Notes: generated by a model from the letters alone, not told the origin. A stretch of 64,000 bases of DNA from Bradyrhizobium sp. 1(2017) (GCF_011602485.2 NZ_CP050022.2:3430001-3494000); one strand, 5' to 3'. Positions 25,101 to 34,630 are shown, counted from the stretch's first letter. Program-made: numbers and translations.

Positions 25101-26312
25101 CTAAGCGTTCGAGTATTTCTTCAGCTCGAACCGCGCGATCTGGTTCCTGTGCACCTCGTCCGGCCCGTCCGCCAGTCGTAGCAACCGCGCGGTGGCGTAG
25201 GCCTGGGTCAGACCAAAATCGTTCGAGGTCCCACCGCCGCCATGCGCCTGGATGGCCCAGTCGATGATCTGGCAGGCCATGTTGGGTACGGCGACCTTGA
25301 TCATCGCGATCTCGGCCTTCGCCACCTTGTTGCCGACCGTGTCCATCGCGTAGGCGGCATTGAGCGTCAGTAGCCTGGCCTGCTCGATCATGATGCGTGC
25401 CTCCGCGATACGCTCTTGCGTCACCGTCTGCTCCGAGACCGGCTTGCCGAAGGCAACGCGGCTGCGGACGCGGCGGCACATCTTTTCCAAGGTGCGTTCG
25501 GCGAGCCCGATCAGCCGCATGCAGTGATGGATACGGCCGGGGCCAAGCCGCCCCTGCGCGATCTCGAACCCGCGGCCTTCGCCAAGCAGCATGTTCTCCT
25601 TGGGCACCCGCACGTTGGCGAAGACCACTTCGGAGGCGCGGTCGGGCACGCCGTAGAAGCCGAACACGGGCAGGGGGCGTTTCACTTCGATGCCCGGCGT
25701 GTCCATCGGCACCAGGATCATGGATTGCTGCTTGTGCCGGTCCGGATTGTCGGGATCGGTCTTGCCCATGAAGATGCAGATCTTGCAGCGCGGGTCGGTC
25801 GCATTGGTCGTGTACCATTTGCGCCCGTTGATCACGTAGTGATCGCCGTCGCGCACGATCGAGCTTTCGATGTTGGTCGCGTCGGACGAGGCGACCGCCG
25901 GCTCGGTCATGGCGAAGCAGGAGCGGATTTCGCCCGCAAGCAGCGGCTTCAGCCACCGCTCCTTGTCCTTCTCGGTGCCGTAGCGTTCGAGCACCTCCAT
26001 GTTGCCGGTGTCTGGCGCCGAGCAATTGAACACTTCGGGCGCAAGGTGCGAGCGGCCCATGACCTCGCAGAGCGGGGCGTATTCGAGATTGGTAAGACCC
26101 GCGCCGTGATTGCTCTCGGGCAGGAACAGATTCCAGAGCCCCTCGGCGCGCGCCAGCGGCTTCAGCTCCTCGACGACGGGGTAGACTTTCCAGGGTCCAA
26201 GCTCTTCGGCCTCGCGATAGAACCGTTCCTCGTTCGGATAGATGTGCCGGTCCATGAAGCTCTCGAGCCTGCGCTTGAGGTCGACGACTTTTGGCGACAT
26301 CGGGTACAGCAT
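25101..26312 (-). CDS. Acyl-CoA dehydrogenase, ACAD10/11-like (403 aa)
   Basis: FAD-dependent enzyme that introduces the alpha-beta double bond into acyl-CoA, passing electrons to ETF. The three ACAD domains are complete: helical N-terminus ([24 protein letters not shown]), beta-barrel with [20 protein letters not shown] and [11 protein letters not shown], and C-terminal helices with [46 protein letters not shown] and the C-terminal [10 protein letters not shown] are those of the ACAD10/11-like long-chain group. It is last in a minus-strand cluster after an acyl-CoA synthetase and a GH172 protein (34-nt gap). Confidence 0.93.
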   Translation of the reverse strand: MLYPMSPKVVDLKRRLESFMDRHIYPNEERFYREAEELGPWKVYPVVEELKPLARAEGLWNLFLPESNHGAGLTNLEYAPLCEVMGRSHLAPEVFNCSAPDTGNMEVLERYGTEKDKERWLKPLLAGEIRSCFAMTEPAVASSDATNIESSIVRDGDHYVINGRKWYTTNATDPRCKICIFMGKTDPDNPDRHKQQSMILVPMDTPGIEVKRPLPVFGFYGVPDRASEVVFANVRVPKENMLLGEGRGFEIAQGRLGPGRIHHCMRLIGLAERTLEKMCRRVRSRVAFGKPVSEQTVTQERIAEARIMIEQARLLTLNAAYAMDTVGNKVAKAEIAMIKVAVPNMACQIIDWAIQAHGGGGTSNDFGLTQAYATARLLRLADGPDEVHRNQIARFELKKYSNA

Positions 26313-26346
26313 CGTTCGTCTCCTTGATCGATGGACGTCGGCCGGA

Positions 26347-27465
26347 TCAGCCGATCTCGAGATAATCCGGTTCGGGAAGCTTCGGGAAGGGTGCGGTCGG
26401 CAGCGTCTGGTACCAGAACGCCACCGAGGCGATGTCGTCCTGTAACGGAAGATATTTCGCCTCCTTGACGCCCGGCAGCCAGCCCAATGCCTGGATCGTC
26501 ACGCGCAGATCGGAACGGAAGCGCACGGGATCGGGAATGTGCCAGCGGTACAGGCCGAAACGCTGTTGCGACCTGTAGACGCCATCGGGCCGGATCACCT
26601 GCGGCAGGCCGGCATAGGGCGTGGTGAATTCCTGGTAGCGCGATTGCTTCGTCTCGCCCTGGCCGGAATGGGCAACGTAAGGATCGAAATTGTAGGCGCC
26701 GCAAAAATAGTCCTCGGTCCCGGTGCCGCAGATGGTCGGGAATGCGCCGTCGCCGTCGATGTAGAACTTGATCTCGCCTTCGCCCCACCAGCCGTTGTTG
26801 TTGACGCCCCAGGCCATGTAGGTGCCGACGTATTGGCCGGCGCCGCCGATGCCGTCGAGGATGGTATAGACCTCCTTGTAAGGCAGCGGATTGGTGCGCC
26901 TGAACTGGGCATGGAAGTAAGCGCAATCTTCCGGCACGTCGGTCAGGGTGTAGTTGATCTGGTAGTAGACGGTGAGCTGCTCCTCGCTGCGGTTCTCCAG
27001 CGTAAAGCGGGCGCGCTTGCGGAACGGCATCTCCCAGTAGCAGTTGAAGGCGCGGCCAGGGTTGACGCAGACCGCGAGCGAGGACACTTGCGCGTATTCT
27101 TCCCATCCGCAGGCGAAGAAATCGCCGGCCGGGCATTCGACGCTGGGTAGCGTTTGGTCATCCCAGTAGACGCGCAGGATCGAATGGCGCAGGCGCCCGC
27201 GCGCCAGCGTCATCCAGATCTGCTGGATCGCGCCCTGGCCTTCGACGTCGGCGAGCGTGAACGTCGTGCCGGGCTCGATGACGACATAGGGCGACACCTT
27301 CCAGCCCTGACCGAGATCGCGGGCCTGACGCGCGGCGGGGCCATCGACCGACATGCCGCCCTTGCCCTTCTCGCCGGTGAAATTCTCGGGGCTGATCGAG
27401 CGCGTCTGCGCGTTCGACAGGCGCGAGAGATTGCCGAGATGCAGGCCCAATCCGGAAAACGCCAT
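26347..27465 (-). CDS. GH172-family (DUF2961) glycoside hydrolase (372 aa)
   Basis: Member of the DUF2961/GH172 family, a beta-jelly-roll group whose characterised members act on alpha-arabinofuranosyl or difructose linkages. Landmarks: [15 protein letters not shown] near residue 73, [19 protein letters not shown] (Glu228, Glu230) and [19 protein letters not shown] (Glu251), the two conserved blocks expected to carry the catalytic glutamates, then [25 protein letters not shown]. There is no signal peptide, so it seems cytoplasmic, and it is the typical size for one jelly-roll pair. Its place between an acyl-CoA synthetase and an acyl-CoA dehydrogenase is odd. Confidence 0.9.
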   Translation of the reverse strand: MAFSGLGLHLGNLSRLSNAQTRSISPENFTGEKGKGGMSVDGPAARQARDLGQGWKVSPYVVIEPGTTFTLADVEGQGAIQQIWMTLARGRLRHSILRVYWDDQTLPSVECPAGDFFACGWEEYAQVSSLAVCVNPGRAFNCYWEMPFRKRARFTLENRSEEQLTVYYQINYTLTDVPEDCAYFHAQFRRTNPLPYKEVYTILDGIGGAGQYVGTYMAWGVNNNGWWGEGEIKFYIDGDGAFPTICGTGTEDYFCGAYNFDPYVAHSGQGETKQSRYQEFTTPYAGLPQVIRPDGVYRSQQRFGLYRWHIPDPVRFRSDLRVTIQALGWLPGVKEAKYLPLQDDIASVAFWYQTLPTAPFPKLPEPDYLEIG

Positions 27466-27566
27466 GGGATCCTCGATAAGGGTTAGCGACGTTCCGATAT
27501 ATCGCTCCCAAATCTACCAAAAGATGAAGGCGGCCGGGCAAAGGCCCGCAAGCGATCGCGTGTCGT

Positions 27567-29192
27567 TCAGGCGACGCGGTACTCTCTGAACTTCTCGCGC
27601 AGTGCCGATTTGAGCACCTTGCCGGTGCCCGTCATCGGGAATTCGTCCAGGAATTCGACGGCGTCGGGCATCCACCAGCTCGCGATCTTCGGGCGCATGT
27701 GCTCGAGCAGTGTCTTGCCGTCGACGGTTGCGCCCTTCTTGCGGACGACGAGGAGCAGGGGGCGCTCCTGCCATTTCTCGTGCGAGATCGCGACCACGGC
27801 GGCCTGAAGCACGTCGGGATGGGACAGGGCGACGTCCTCGAGCTGGATCGAGGAGATCCACTCGCCGCCGGACTTGATCACGTCCTTGGAGCGATCGGTC
27901 AGCGTGACGTGGCCTTGGCTGTCGATCACGGCCATGTCGCCGGTGATCAGCCAGCCGTCGCGGTCGAGGCCCTCATCCAGCTTCATGTAGCCGGAGGCAA
28001 CCCACGGGCCGCGGGCGCGCAGATGACCGACGCTCTTGCCGTCGCGCGGCAGCTCGACGCCGGCGTCGTCGACGATGCGCAAGGCCGTGCCGAAACAGGC
28101 GCGGCCGGAGACCTGGCGCCGGTCGAACTTCTCCTTGTCGCCGAGGTGCTCGGAGCCCGGTCGCAGACCCGGCATCGAGCAGCCCAGGGCCTCGGTCATG
28201 CCCCAGGCCTGGATGTAGTCGATGTCGTAGTCGCGCTTGAGCTTCTCGACCATCGCGCGCGGCGGGGCCGAGCCCGACGACAACGTTGCGCGCAGCGTCG
28301 AGAATCTGTTGCCGGTGCGACCGAGCCAGTCAAGCAGGATCAGCCAGAAGCTCGGCACGCCCGCCGATAGCGTCACCTTCTCGCCTTCGAGCAACTCATA
28401 GAGCTTGTCGGGCTCGTAGTTGCGGCCGGGCAGCACAAGCTTCGAGCCCGTATAGGGCGCAGTGAACGGCATGTTCCAGCCGTTGCCGTGGAACAGCGGC
28501 GCCATCGGCATCATCACCTCGCGCACGCCTTCGACATGGCCCGGCAGGAAGTCGAAGCTTGAGCATGTCATGGTCTGCAGGATCGCGGCTCGGTGCGAAT
28601 AGATCACGCCCTTGGGATTGCCCGTCGTGCCGGAAGTGTAGCAGATGGTGGAGGCGGATCTTTCGTCGAACTCTGGCCAGGCGAAGCCGGCCTCGCTTTC
28701 CTTGTCCAGAAGCTCTTCGTAGCAATGGACGTTCTTTAGCTTCGTTTCCGGCATCCGCTCGCGCGAGGACATCACCACGTAGGCTTCGATCGTCGTCAAT
28801 TGCGGCGCGATGGCCTCGACGATCGGCAGCGTGGCGCGGTCGATGAACAGGAGGCGGTCTTCGGCATGGTTGATGATGTAGACGAGCTGTTCCGGAAACA
28901 GCCGCGGATTGACGGTGTGCAGCACGTAGCCCATGCCAGGCGCCGCGTAGAACATTTCGAAATGACGATGGGTATTCCAGGCCAGCGTGCCGACGCGGTC
29001 GCCTTTTGTCATGCCGAGCCGCTTCAGGGCCAGCGCCATGCGCTTGATGCGTGGATGAGCATCGGCATAGGTGTAGCGGTGGATGTCGCCTTCGATCTCG
29101 CGTGCCACGATCTCGGCTTCGCCGTGATAGTCGGCGGCATACTGGATCAGGCCGCTGATCAGCAGCGGCATGTCCATCATCAATCCCTGCAT
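27567..29192 (-). CDS. Fatty-acyl-CoA synthetase, AMP-forming (541 aa)
   Basis: ANL-superfamily ligase that activates a carboxylic acid via acyl-adenylate. P-loop-like motif ICYTSGTTGNPKGVIYSH (around 180-197), QAWGMTEALG (A5), SGYMKLDEGLDRDGWLITGDMAVID (A7) and DRSKDVIKSGGEWIS (A8), with the adenylation Lys in MTGTGKVLKSALREKF near the C-terminus. The start is ATG 29192, chosen because GGAGGAG lies 4 nt upstream; a TTG 18 nt earlier lacks one. Looks like the medium/long-chain group common in alphaproteobacteria. First gene of the ACS-GH172-ACAD cluster. Confidence 0.93.
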   Translation of the reverse strand: MQGLMMDMPLLISGLIQYAADYHGEAEIVAREIEGDIHRYTYADAHPRIKRMALALKRLGMTKGDRVGTLAWNTHRHFEMFYAAPGMGYVLHTVNPRLFPEQLVYIINHAEDRLLFIDRATLPIVEAIAPQLTTIEAYVVMSSRERMPETKLKNVHCYEELLDKESEAGFAWPEFDERSASTICYTSGTTGNPKGVIYSHRAAILQTMTCSSFDFLPGHVEGVREVMMPMAPLFHGNGWNMPFTAPYTGSKLVLPGRNYEPDKLYELLEGEKVTLSAGVPSFWLILLDWLGRTGNRFSTLRATLSSGSAPPRAMVEKLKRDYDIDYIQAWGMTEALGCSMPGLRPGSEHLGDKEKFDRRQVSGRACFGTALRIVDDAGVELPRDGKSVGHLRARGPWVASGYMKLDEGLDRDGWLITGDMAVIDSQGHVTLTDRSKDVIKSGGEWISSIQLEDVALSHPDVLQAAVVAISHEKWQERPLLLVVRKKGATVDGKTLLEHMRPKIASWWMPDAVEFLDEFPMTGTGKVLKSALREKFREYRVA

Positions 29193-29357
29193 CGTCTCCT
29201 CCACAGCCAAGTCGTTGCATGGCGTATGCTTGTGATTTGCGTTTGAGGTTAGCGGAACGTCACGCAGCGTTCACGCAAAAAGCGAGCGACGTGATTGCAT
29301 GCGTCACTTTTTCAGGGCTAACTGATCCGAAGCAGCGTTTCGCCGTGGAGGACATGG

Positions 29358-31217
29358 ATGTCAGCGGAAAGACACAAGACCGGTGCAGCCGGCGAGTCCA
29401 AGGTCGACATTGCGGCACTCCGCGCGCGCTATCGCGACGAGCGCGACCGCCGTTTGCGCAGCGAGGGCAAGGCGCAGTATGTCGAGGTGACCGGCGAATT
29501 CGGCCGCTACCTCGATGATCCCTGGGCTGATCCCGGATTTGCGCGCGCATCCGTCAGCGAACAGACCGAAGTGCTCATCGTTGGTGGCGGCTTCGGTGGC
29601 TTGCTCTGTGGCGCACGACTGCGCGAAGCCGGCATCGATGATTTTCGTATCGTGGAAAAGGCGGCCGACTTCGGCGGCACCTGGTACTGGAATCGCTACC
29701 CGGGCGCGGCCTGCGATACCGAGAGCTACATCTACCTGCCGCTCCTGGAAGAAACGGGCTACATGCCGGTGCGCAAATATGCGCGGGCGCCCGAGATCTA
29801 CGAGCATTCCCGCCGCATCGGCCGGCACTTCGGTCTCTACGAGCGCACGCTGTTTCAGACCGTGATCTCGCGCATGACGTGGCAGGACGGGGAGGACCGC
29901 TGGCTGGTCGAAACCGATCGCGGCGATCGCATCAATGCGCGCTTCGTCATTCTCGCCGGCGGGCCGCTGAGCCGGCCGAAGCTGCCGGGCATTCCCGGCA
30001 TCGAGACGTTCAGGGGCCACAGCTTTCACACCAGCCGTTGGGATTATGCCTATACCGGCGGCACGGCGGAAGGTGGTCTCACCGGCCTTGCCGACAAGCG
30101 CGTCGGCATCATCGGCACCGGAGCGACCGCCGTGCAATGCGTGCCGCATCTCGGCCGTTCGGCGAGAGAGCTCTACGTCTTCCAGCGCACGCCATCGGCG
30201 ATCGGCGTGCGCGACGACCGGCCGACCGATTCAGCCTGGGCGCAAAGCCTCAAGTCCGGCTGGCAGCGCGAGCGCATGGACAATTTCACCGCGGTGATCT
30301 CGGGCGAGCCGTTCGAGCAAGATCTGGTACAGGACGGCTGGACTGGCCTGCTCGGCGAGATCCTGCTGGCGCCGCGCCGCCAGAAGCAGCCGGTGACCTC
30401 AATGGACGAGGCGCTCAAGGTGATCGAGCAGGCCGACTATCGCAAGATGGAGGAGATCCGCGCCCGCGTCGACGCCATCGTCAGGGACGAAGCGGCGGCT
30501 GCGGCGCTCAAGCCCTGGTACAAGGCGTTCTGCAAGCGGCCGTGCTTCCACGATGAATATCTCGACACATTCAATCGTCCCAACGTGCATCTCGTCGACA
30601 CCAAAGGGCAGGGCGTCGAGCGCATCACGGAGAATGCGGTCGTGGTCGACGGCAAGGCCTATGAGCTCGATTGCCTGATCTATGCCAGCGGCTTCGAGGT
30701 CGGCACCGATTACGCCCGCCGCATGGGATTTGAGGTGTACGGCCGCGGCGGCGTCAGCCTGTCCGAACGCTGGCACGACGGCGTCAAGACCCTGCACGGC
30801 TTCTACAGCCGTGGCTTTCCGAACTGCTTCCTGATCGTCACGGTGCAGGCCGGCCAGAGCGCAAACTTCCCGCACATCATCGACGAGCAGTCGCAGCACA
30901 TCGCCTATGTGATCACCCAAGCGCGCAAGCGCAAAGCGCGAACCCTGGAGCCGACGCTGGCCGCCGAGAACACCTGGGTCGAGGAGGTCGTCAAGGCCGC
31001 GCTCGGCCGCCAGACCTATCTCGCCGAATGCACGCCCGGCTATTACAACAATGAGGGTGTGTTCGATCCGGTCGCGGCCAGAAACAGCCAATATTGGCGC
31101 GGACCGGTGGCGTTCCTGCGGCTGCTCGACAAGTGGCGCAAGGAGGGCAATCTGGATGGTCTGGAGCTGACCTATGGGACCGCGCCGGAGGCGGGCGGCT
31201 CCCCGATGTCGGCTTGA
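29358..31217 (+). CDS. Baeyer-Villiger-type flavin monooxygenase (619 aa)
   Basis: FAD- and NADPH-dependent class B monooxygenase that inserts oxygen next to a ketone. It has a first Rossmann motif [21 protein letters not shown] (about 72-92), the BVMO fingerprint FxGxxxHxxxWD as [12 protein letters not shown] beginning at Phe218, and a second Rossmann motif [12 protein letters not shown] near 249. The N-terminal extension of about 65 residues is like that of the larger phenylacetone/cyclohexanone group. ATG 29358 has GGAGG 6 nt upstream. An AroE-like dehydrogenase follows by 5 nt. The natural substrate is unknown; the neighbouring acyl-CoA synthetase is divergent and could use the product acid. 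Confidence 0.93.
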   Translation: MSAERHKTGAAGESKVDIAALRARYRDERDRRLRSEGKAQYVEVTGEFGRYLDDPWADPGFARASVSEQTEVLIVGGGFGGLLCGARLREAGIDDFRIVEKAADFGGTWYWNRYPGAACDTESYIYLPLLEETGYMPVRKYARAPEIYEHSRRIGRHFGLYERTLFQTVISRMTWQDGEDRWLVETDRGDRINARFVILAGGPLSRPKLPGIPGIETFRGHSFHTSRWDYAYTGGTAEGGLTGLADKRVGIIGTGATAVQCVPHLGRSARELYVFQRTPSAIGVRDDRPTDSAWAQSLKSGWQRERMDNFTAVISGEPFEQDLVQDGWTGLLGEILLAPRRQKQPVTSMDEALKVIEQADYRKMEEIRARVDAIVRDEAAAAALKPWYKAFCKRPCFHDEYLDTFNRPNVHLVDTKGQGVERITENAVVVDGKAYELDCLIYASGFEVGTDYARRMGFEVYGRGGVSLSERWHDGVKTLHGFYSRGFPNCFLIVTVQAGQSANFPHIIDEQSQHIAYVITQARKRKARTLEPTLAAENTWVEEVVKAALGRQTYLAECTPGYYNNEGVFDPVAARNSQYWRGPVAFLRLLDKWRKEGNLDGLELTYGTAPEAGGSPMSA

Positions 31218-31222
31218 GCGGC

Positions 31223-32023
31223 ATGATCGCGCCGCCCACCGGCGCCACGCGGCTATTCGTCATCGTCGGCGATCCCATCGCGCAGGTGCGCGCGCCGGCA
31301 GGCGTGACGGCCGCGCTCGCGGCACGCGGACACGATGGCATCCTTATGCCGGTTCAGGTCGCGCCAACGGATCTGCCGGATTTCCTCTCTGTGGCGACGC
31401 GGTTGAAAAACCTCGACGGCATCGTCGTGACCATCCCGCATAAATTCGCCTGCTACCAGGCCTGCACGAGTGCGACCGAGCGGGCCCATTTCCTGCGCAC
31501 CGTGAACCTGATGCGTCGGCGTGCCGACGGTTCATGGTATGGTGACATGGTCGACGGCCTCGGCTTCGTCGGTGCCGCGCGGGCGAAGGGCATCGATCCC
31601 AAGGGCATGCGGGCGCTGCTTGTCGGCGCCGGTGGCGCTGGCTCGGCCATCGCGCTTGCGCTGGTCGAAGCGGGCGTGAGCGAACTCGCCGTTCACGACA
31701 ACGCGGCCGAGCGCCGCGACGCGCTGATCGGCCAACTCAACGGGCTTGGCAATGTGCCGGTGCGGATCGGCACCAGCGATCCCGCGGGCTTCGATTTTGT
31801 CGCGAATGCGACCCCGGCGGGGATGAAAGAAGGCGATCCGCTGCCTGTCGACGTCGCGCAGCTTGCGCAATCGGCCTATTGCGGCTGCGTCATCACCAAG
31901 CCCGAAATCTCGCCCTTCATCGCGGCGGCCCGAAAGGCCGGCTGCGTGACGGGGACCGGCACGGACATGTACGAACATCACGAGGGCATCATGGTAAACT
32001 TTCTGCTAGGCGGCGAAGGATAG
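31223..32023 (+). CDS. Shikimate dehydrogenase-like (AroE superfamily) oxidoreductase (266 aa)
   Basis: NAD(P)-dependent enzyme of the AroE fold. The catalytic pair is present: Lys74 in VVTIPHK and Asp111 in GDMVDGLGF, with Asn95, and the nucleotide motif GAGGAG at 135-140. The substrate-carboxylate motif normally GNPIAHSKSP is GDPIAQVRAP here, so both serines that hold shikimate are gone. It is therefore unlikely to be the shikimate-pathway enzyme. It starts 5 nt after the BVMO stop and probably works with it, for example by oxidising an alcohol to the ketone substrate or processing a cyclic hydroxyacid. That role is inference. Confidence 0.85.
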   Translation: MIAPPTGATRLFVIVGDPIAQVRAPAGVTAALAARGHDGILMPVQVAPTDLPDFLSVATRLKNLDGIVVTIPHKFACYQACTSATERAHFLRTVNLMRRRADGSWYGDMVDGLGFVGAARAKGIDPKGMRALLVGAGGAGSAIALALVEAGVSELAVHDNAAERRDALIGQLNGLGNVPVRIGTSDPAGFDFVANATPAGMKEGDPLPVDVAQLAQSAYCGCVITKPEISPFIAAARKAGCVTGTGTDMYEHHEGIMVNFLLGGEG

Positions 32024-32131
32024 GCGATCGTACCGCGCACGTTGCCTCAAGCGGGGCTTGAGCGATCAAGGCCGACGTAGGATCATGCACCCGCGCGAGC
32101 CGGTCGCGCGTCCAGGTAAGAGGAACGAGGA

Positions 32132-32950
32132 ATGACCAAGGGCAGGACTGTTGTGACGGCCATGATCGGCGCCACTGCGCTGCTACTCTCTCTGGCGCCC
32201 ACCGTGGAGGCCGCGCAATGCGGCAGCTCGTCGGCCGGCTTCGAGGCCTGGAAGCGCGAGTTTAGCGCGGAGGCGCAGGGCAAGGGCGTCGGCCCCACCG
32301 CGCTCTCGGCCCTGATGCAGACCAACTACGCCAGCGCGACCATTGCCGCCGACCGCGGCCAGCGCAGCTTCCGACTGACACTCGACCAGTTCCTCGCCAA
32401 GCGGGGCGCCGCCACCATTGTCGCCAAGGGCCGGCAGCTCAAGCAGTCGCAGGCCGCCTTGTTCGCCTCGATCCAGCAGCGCTACGGCGTCCCGCCCGGG
32501 CCGTTGATCGCAATCTGGGGCATGGAGACCGGCTTCGGCAGCCAGCGTGGCAACCAAAACATGCTGTCGTCGATCGCGACCCTGGCCTATGACTGCCGTC
32601 GCCCCGAATTCTTCACCGATCAGCTTTATGCCGCCTTGAAATTGATCGACCGTGGCACGCTGTCGGGATCGACCCGTGGCTCCATGCATGGCGAGGTCGG
32701 CCAGACCCAATTCATGCCCAAGAACATTCTGGCCTATGGCACCGGCAACCTCGAAGTGGCCGCCAACGCGCTGAATTCGACGGCGAATTTCCTGAAAGGT
32801 CATGGCTGGAAGGCAGGAGCCGGTTACCAGCCAGGCGAACCGAATTTCGCCGCCATCGAGGCCTGGAATGCCGCCGGCGTCTATCAGAAGGCGATCGCGC
32901 TGATGGGTCGGCAGATTGACGAGGGAGGCGGAGCGGCAGCGTCACGGTAA
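32132..32950 (+). CDS. Lytic murein transglycosylase, MltB/SLT_2 family (272 aa)
   Basis: Secreted peptidoglycan-cleaving enzyme. A signal peptide (MTKGRTVVTAMIGATALLLSLAPTVEA) precedes a single SLT_2 domain. The catalytic Glu is residue 132 in IWGMETGFGSQRG; the family GQTQFMPKNILAYG block is present. The C-terminal peptidoglycan-binding domain found in many homologues is absent, and no lipobox Cys is in place, so it is probably soluble in the periplasm. ATG 32132 has GAGGA upstream. Monocistronic; followed by a hairpin terminator. Confidence 0.92.
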   Translation: MTKGRTVVTAMIGATALLLSLAPTVEAAQCGSSSAGFEAWKREFSAEAQGKGVGPTALSALMQTNYASATIAADRGQRSFRLTLDQFLAKRGAATIVAKGRQLKQSQAALFASIQQRYGVPPGPLIAIWGMETGFGSQRGNQNMLSSIATLAYDCRRPEFFTDQLYAALKLIDRGTLSGSTRGSMHGEVGQTQFMPKNILAYGTGNLEVAANALNSTANFLKGHGWKAGAGYQPGEPNFAAIEAWNAAGVYQKAIALMGRQIDEGGGAAASR

Positions 32951-32953
32951 CGG

Positions 32954-32980
32954 AAGCCCCGTTTCGAGCGGGGTTCTCAA
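32954..32980 (+). terminator. Hairpin terminator after the transglycosylase
   Basis: AAGCCCCG (32954-32961) pairs with CGGGGTT (32969-32975), with a 7-nt loop, starting directly after the stop codon. The following tract is only modestly T-rich (TTCTCAATT). Confidence 0.5.
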
Positions 32981-33148
32981 TTCCTGTTTTGGCGCTTTTT
33001 CTCGACGCGAACCGGCGTCCACTTCGCTCGAAAACGTTCCGGCTCAGCAAGGCGTGATGCGCCGGCGCGAGAAAGTTGTTGCCATCAGGAACTGACGGCA
33101 CGAGGTTTGCTTTGATCAGGTTCGGGGCTGGGCATGAGGAGACTCACC

Positions 33149-33370
33149 ATGGCAACCCAGATCGTAATGGATCAGACGGGCGATACGCGCCACGAGTTTG
33201 ATCCCGGCAATGCCGAAGCGCTGGCGCGAGCCGAACGGCGCTTTCGGGAGCTGACCGGAGCCGGCTTCACCGCCGCGCTGCGGACCGGACCGGGCGAGGT
33301 CACCCGGATCCGATCGTTCGATCCGACCGCGCAGGAAACGCTGTTCTATCCTCGCCTGGTCGGCGGTTGA
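33149..33370 (+). CDS. Small conserved hypothetical protein (73 aa)
   Basis: Soluble, charged protein starting MATQIVMDQTGDTRHEFDPGN. ATG 33149 has GAGGAG upstream at normal spacing; the ATG 15 nt earlier does not. The central part (EALARAERRFRELTGAGFTAALRTGPGEVTRIRSFDPTAQETLFYPRLVGG) looks like a small alpha/beta unit. No motif or signal peptide. It is followed 12 nt later by a second hypothetical gene, and the two are likely co-transcribed. I do not recognise a function. Confidence 0.7.
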   Translation: MATQIVMDQTGDTRHEFDPGNAEALARAERRFRELTGAGFTAALRTGPGEVTRIRSFDPTAQETLFYPRLVGG

Positions 33371-33382
33371 TCTGAGCTGCTC

Positions 33383-33805
33383 ATGATGGCGGCAGTTTGG
33401 CTCCGCGCCCCGGCGCGTGCGCGTCTGCATGCGTTGCGCGAACTCTATCGGCGCTTTTTCGGCGAGAACACGCCGGATGCCCGCGGCCGTCGGCTGCTCT
33501 TCGAATGGCTCTCGCCCGCACAGCGCGTGCAATTCGAGGAGCACCGCTATTTCGATGTCGTCGGCTGCGACACCGGCAAGATCTATCGCATTCACTATGG
33601 CACCGCGGCCAACGTCCACGAGGTCGACGGCGAAGGCCGTGCGACGATGGGATGGTGCTTCGTCCCGTCAGGCTTCCTCGTGCCCGGCGACGTGATGCTG
33701 GCGCAGAAGATTGCGCTCGAGACCGACGAGAGGGGCGCACTCGCGCTCGCCAACCGGTTTCCGCCGGCAACGCACTCGGAGCACTTTTACCGACGGCCGT
33801 TCTAG
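33383..33805 (+). CDS. Conserved hypothetical protein (140 aa)
   Basis: Soluble protein with an Arg-rich helical N-terminus (residues 7-45, with LHALRELYRRFFGENTPDARGRRLLFEWLSP) and a central beta segment (YFDVVGCDTGKIYRIHYGTAANVHEVDGEG), which reads like a small domain that binds or recognises a polymer. The SxxHFYRRPF ending is also distinct. It starts 12 nt after the 73-aa gene on the same strand, and the pair probably acts together. No signal peptide or membrane segment. No function assigned. Confidence 0.7.
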   Translation: MMAAVWLRAPARARLHALRELYRRFFGENTPDARGRRLLFEWLSPAQRVQFEEHRYFDVVGCDTGKIYRIHYGTAANVHEVDGEGRATMGWCFVPSGFLVPGDVMLAQKIALETDERGALALANRFPPATHSEHFYRRPF

Positions 33806-33824
33806 CGGCCGAGGAGAGAAGCGG

Positions 33825-33917
33825 TCAGTGATGGCTGGTGCGGTAGGCATCCAGCGCATGGGCCGCGAAGACGCCAACGCTGCACAGGGCGAGCAGGGCG
33901 GAGATCACCTCGATCAT
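33825..33917 (-). CDS. Single-span membrane microprotein (30 aa)
   Basis: Peptide MIEVISALLALCSVGVFAAH followed by a polar tail of ten residues: one hydrophobic helix covering about residues 3-20. The ATG at 33917 has a strong GGGAGG ribosome site 7 nt upstream. It overlaps the end of a 27-aa reading frame by 4 nt (ATGA), so translation is probably coupled. It is too short for most gene finders. Its size and topology resemble small subunits or regulators of membrane complexes, but no partner is identifiable. The stop lies 19 nt past the convergent gene at 33383. Confidence 0.55.
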   Translation of the reverse strand: MIEVISALLALCSVGVFAAHALDAYRTSHH

Positions 33918-33997
33918 AGCTCGTCCTCCCGTTCTGGCTGGGCAACGAGATTTTGACAGCAGGAATATTCGTAGATCAGGTCGAGGAGGAATTGCAT
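33914..33997 (-). CDS. Microprotein (27 aa) coupled to the next one
   Basis: Reading frame MQFLLDLIYEYSCCQNLVAQ plus an acidic end PEREDEL, with a Cys-Cys pair and an N-terminal amphipathic or short hydrophobic helix. ATG 33997 has AGGGA upstream (spacing about 8 nt). Its TGA overlaps the ATG of the 30-aa membrane microprotein (ATGA). The overlap and the ribosome sites for both make a chance arrangement unlikely, though at this length composition statistics give little help. Confidence 0.5.
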   Translation of the reverse strand: MQFLLDLIYEYSCCQNLVAQPEREDEL

Positions 33998-34183
33998 GGT
34001 GGCCGTCCCTGTATTTATTTTGACAACTACTTAGACGGCTATCTGTTTCAGGCGTGTTTCGTCGCATTGGGAAAGGGGTTTCGCCGGGAACCGCGGGACT
34101 GGTTTGTGCGCTGCGGTCCCGCTATTGCTCAAGCCATTTAGCCGCGTTTTCGAGCGCGGCGCATCAGATTGCGAGGCAAAATC

Positions 34184-34630
34184 ATGGCGCAGGTCGAATG
34201 GTTTGACGATCTCACCATCGGAATGCGGTTCAGGTCCCCTGAGGTCGAGGTCACCGAGGCGGACATCAAGCGCTTCGCCGCCGAGTTCGATCCGCAGCCG
34301 ATGCATCTCGACCACGAGGCCGCCAAGCAGACCCTGTTCAAGGGGCTCGCTGCCTCAGGATGGCACACCGCCGCCATTGCCATGAATCTTGCGATCCAGA
34401 CCCGCCCGTTCGGTCCGCACCCGCTCATCGGCGCGGGCGTCGACGGCCTGCGCTGGACCATGCCTGTGCGGCCCAATGACCGCCTGCATCTGGTCGGGGA
34501 GGTCATGAGCCTGACGCCGTCGAAGTCGAAGCCGCAGGGCATCGCGCTGGTGAAGTGGACGATGTTCAACCAGAACGGCGAGGAGGTTTACACCTTCACC
34601 CCGATCGCGATCGTGCCGCGGCGGAGCTGA
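34184..34630 (+). CDS. MaoC-like (R)-hydratase (148 aa)
   Basis: Single hot-dog domain enzyme of the MaoC dehydratase type that hydrates enoyl-CoA in the R configuration. The hydratase 2 motif is seen as EFDPQPMHLDHEAAK (Asp and His about residues 34-39), followed by GLAASGWHTAAIAMNL. ATG 34184 (MAQVEWFDDLTIG) is the likely start; an ATG 15 nt upstream is possible. It stands alone and may supply hydroxyacyl-CoA for PHA synthesis or serve beta-oxidation; the window does not tell which. Confidence 0.87.
   Translation: MAQVEWFDDLTIGMRFRSPEVEVTEADIKRFAAEFDPQPMHLDHEAAKQTLFKGLAASGWHTAAIAMNLAIQTRPFGPHPLIGAGVDGLRWTMPVRPNDRLHLVGEVMSLTPSKSKPQGIALVKWTMFNQNGEEVYTFTPIAIVPRRS

Noticed and set aside
29211..29357. 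Possible operator with GTGATTGCATGCGTCAC before the BVMO gene
   Set aside because: The dyad is imperfect in the centre and no regulator is adjacent; not enough to call.
33953..34141. Plus-strand frame of about 62 codons
   Set aside because: TTG start, no ribosome site, and it opposes the better supported microprotein gene.
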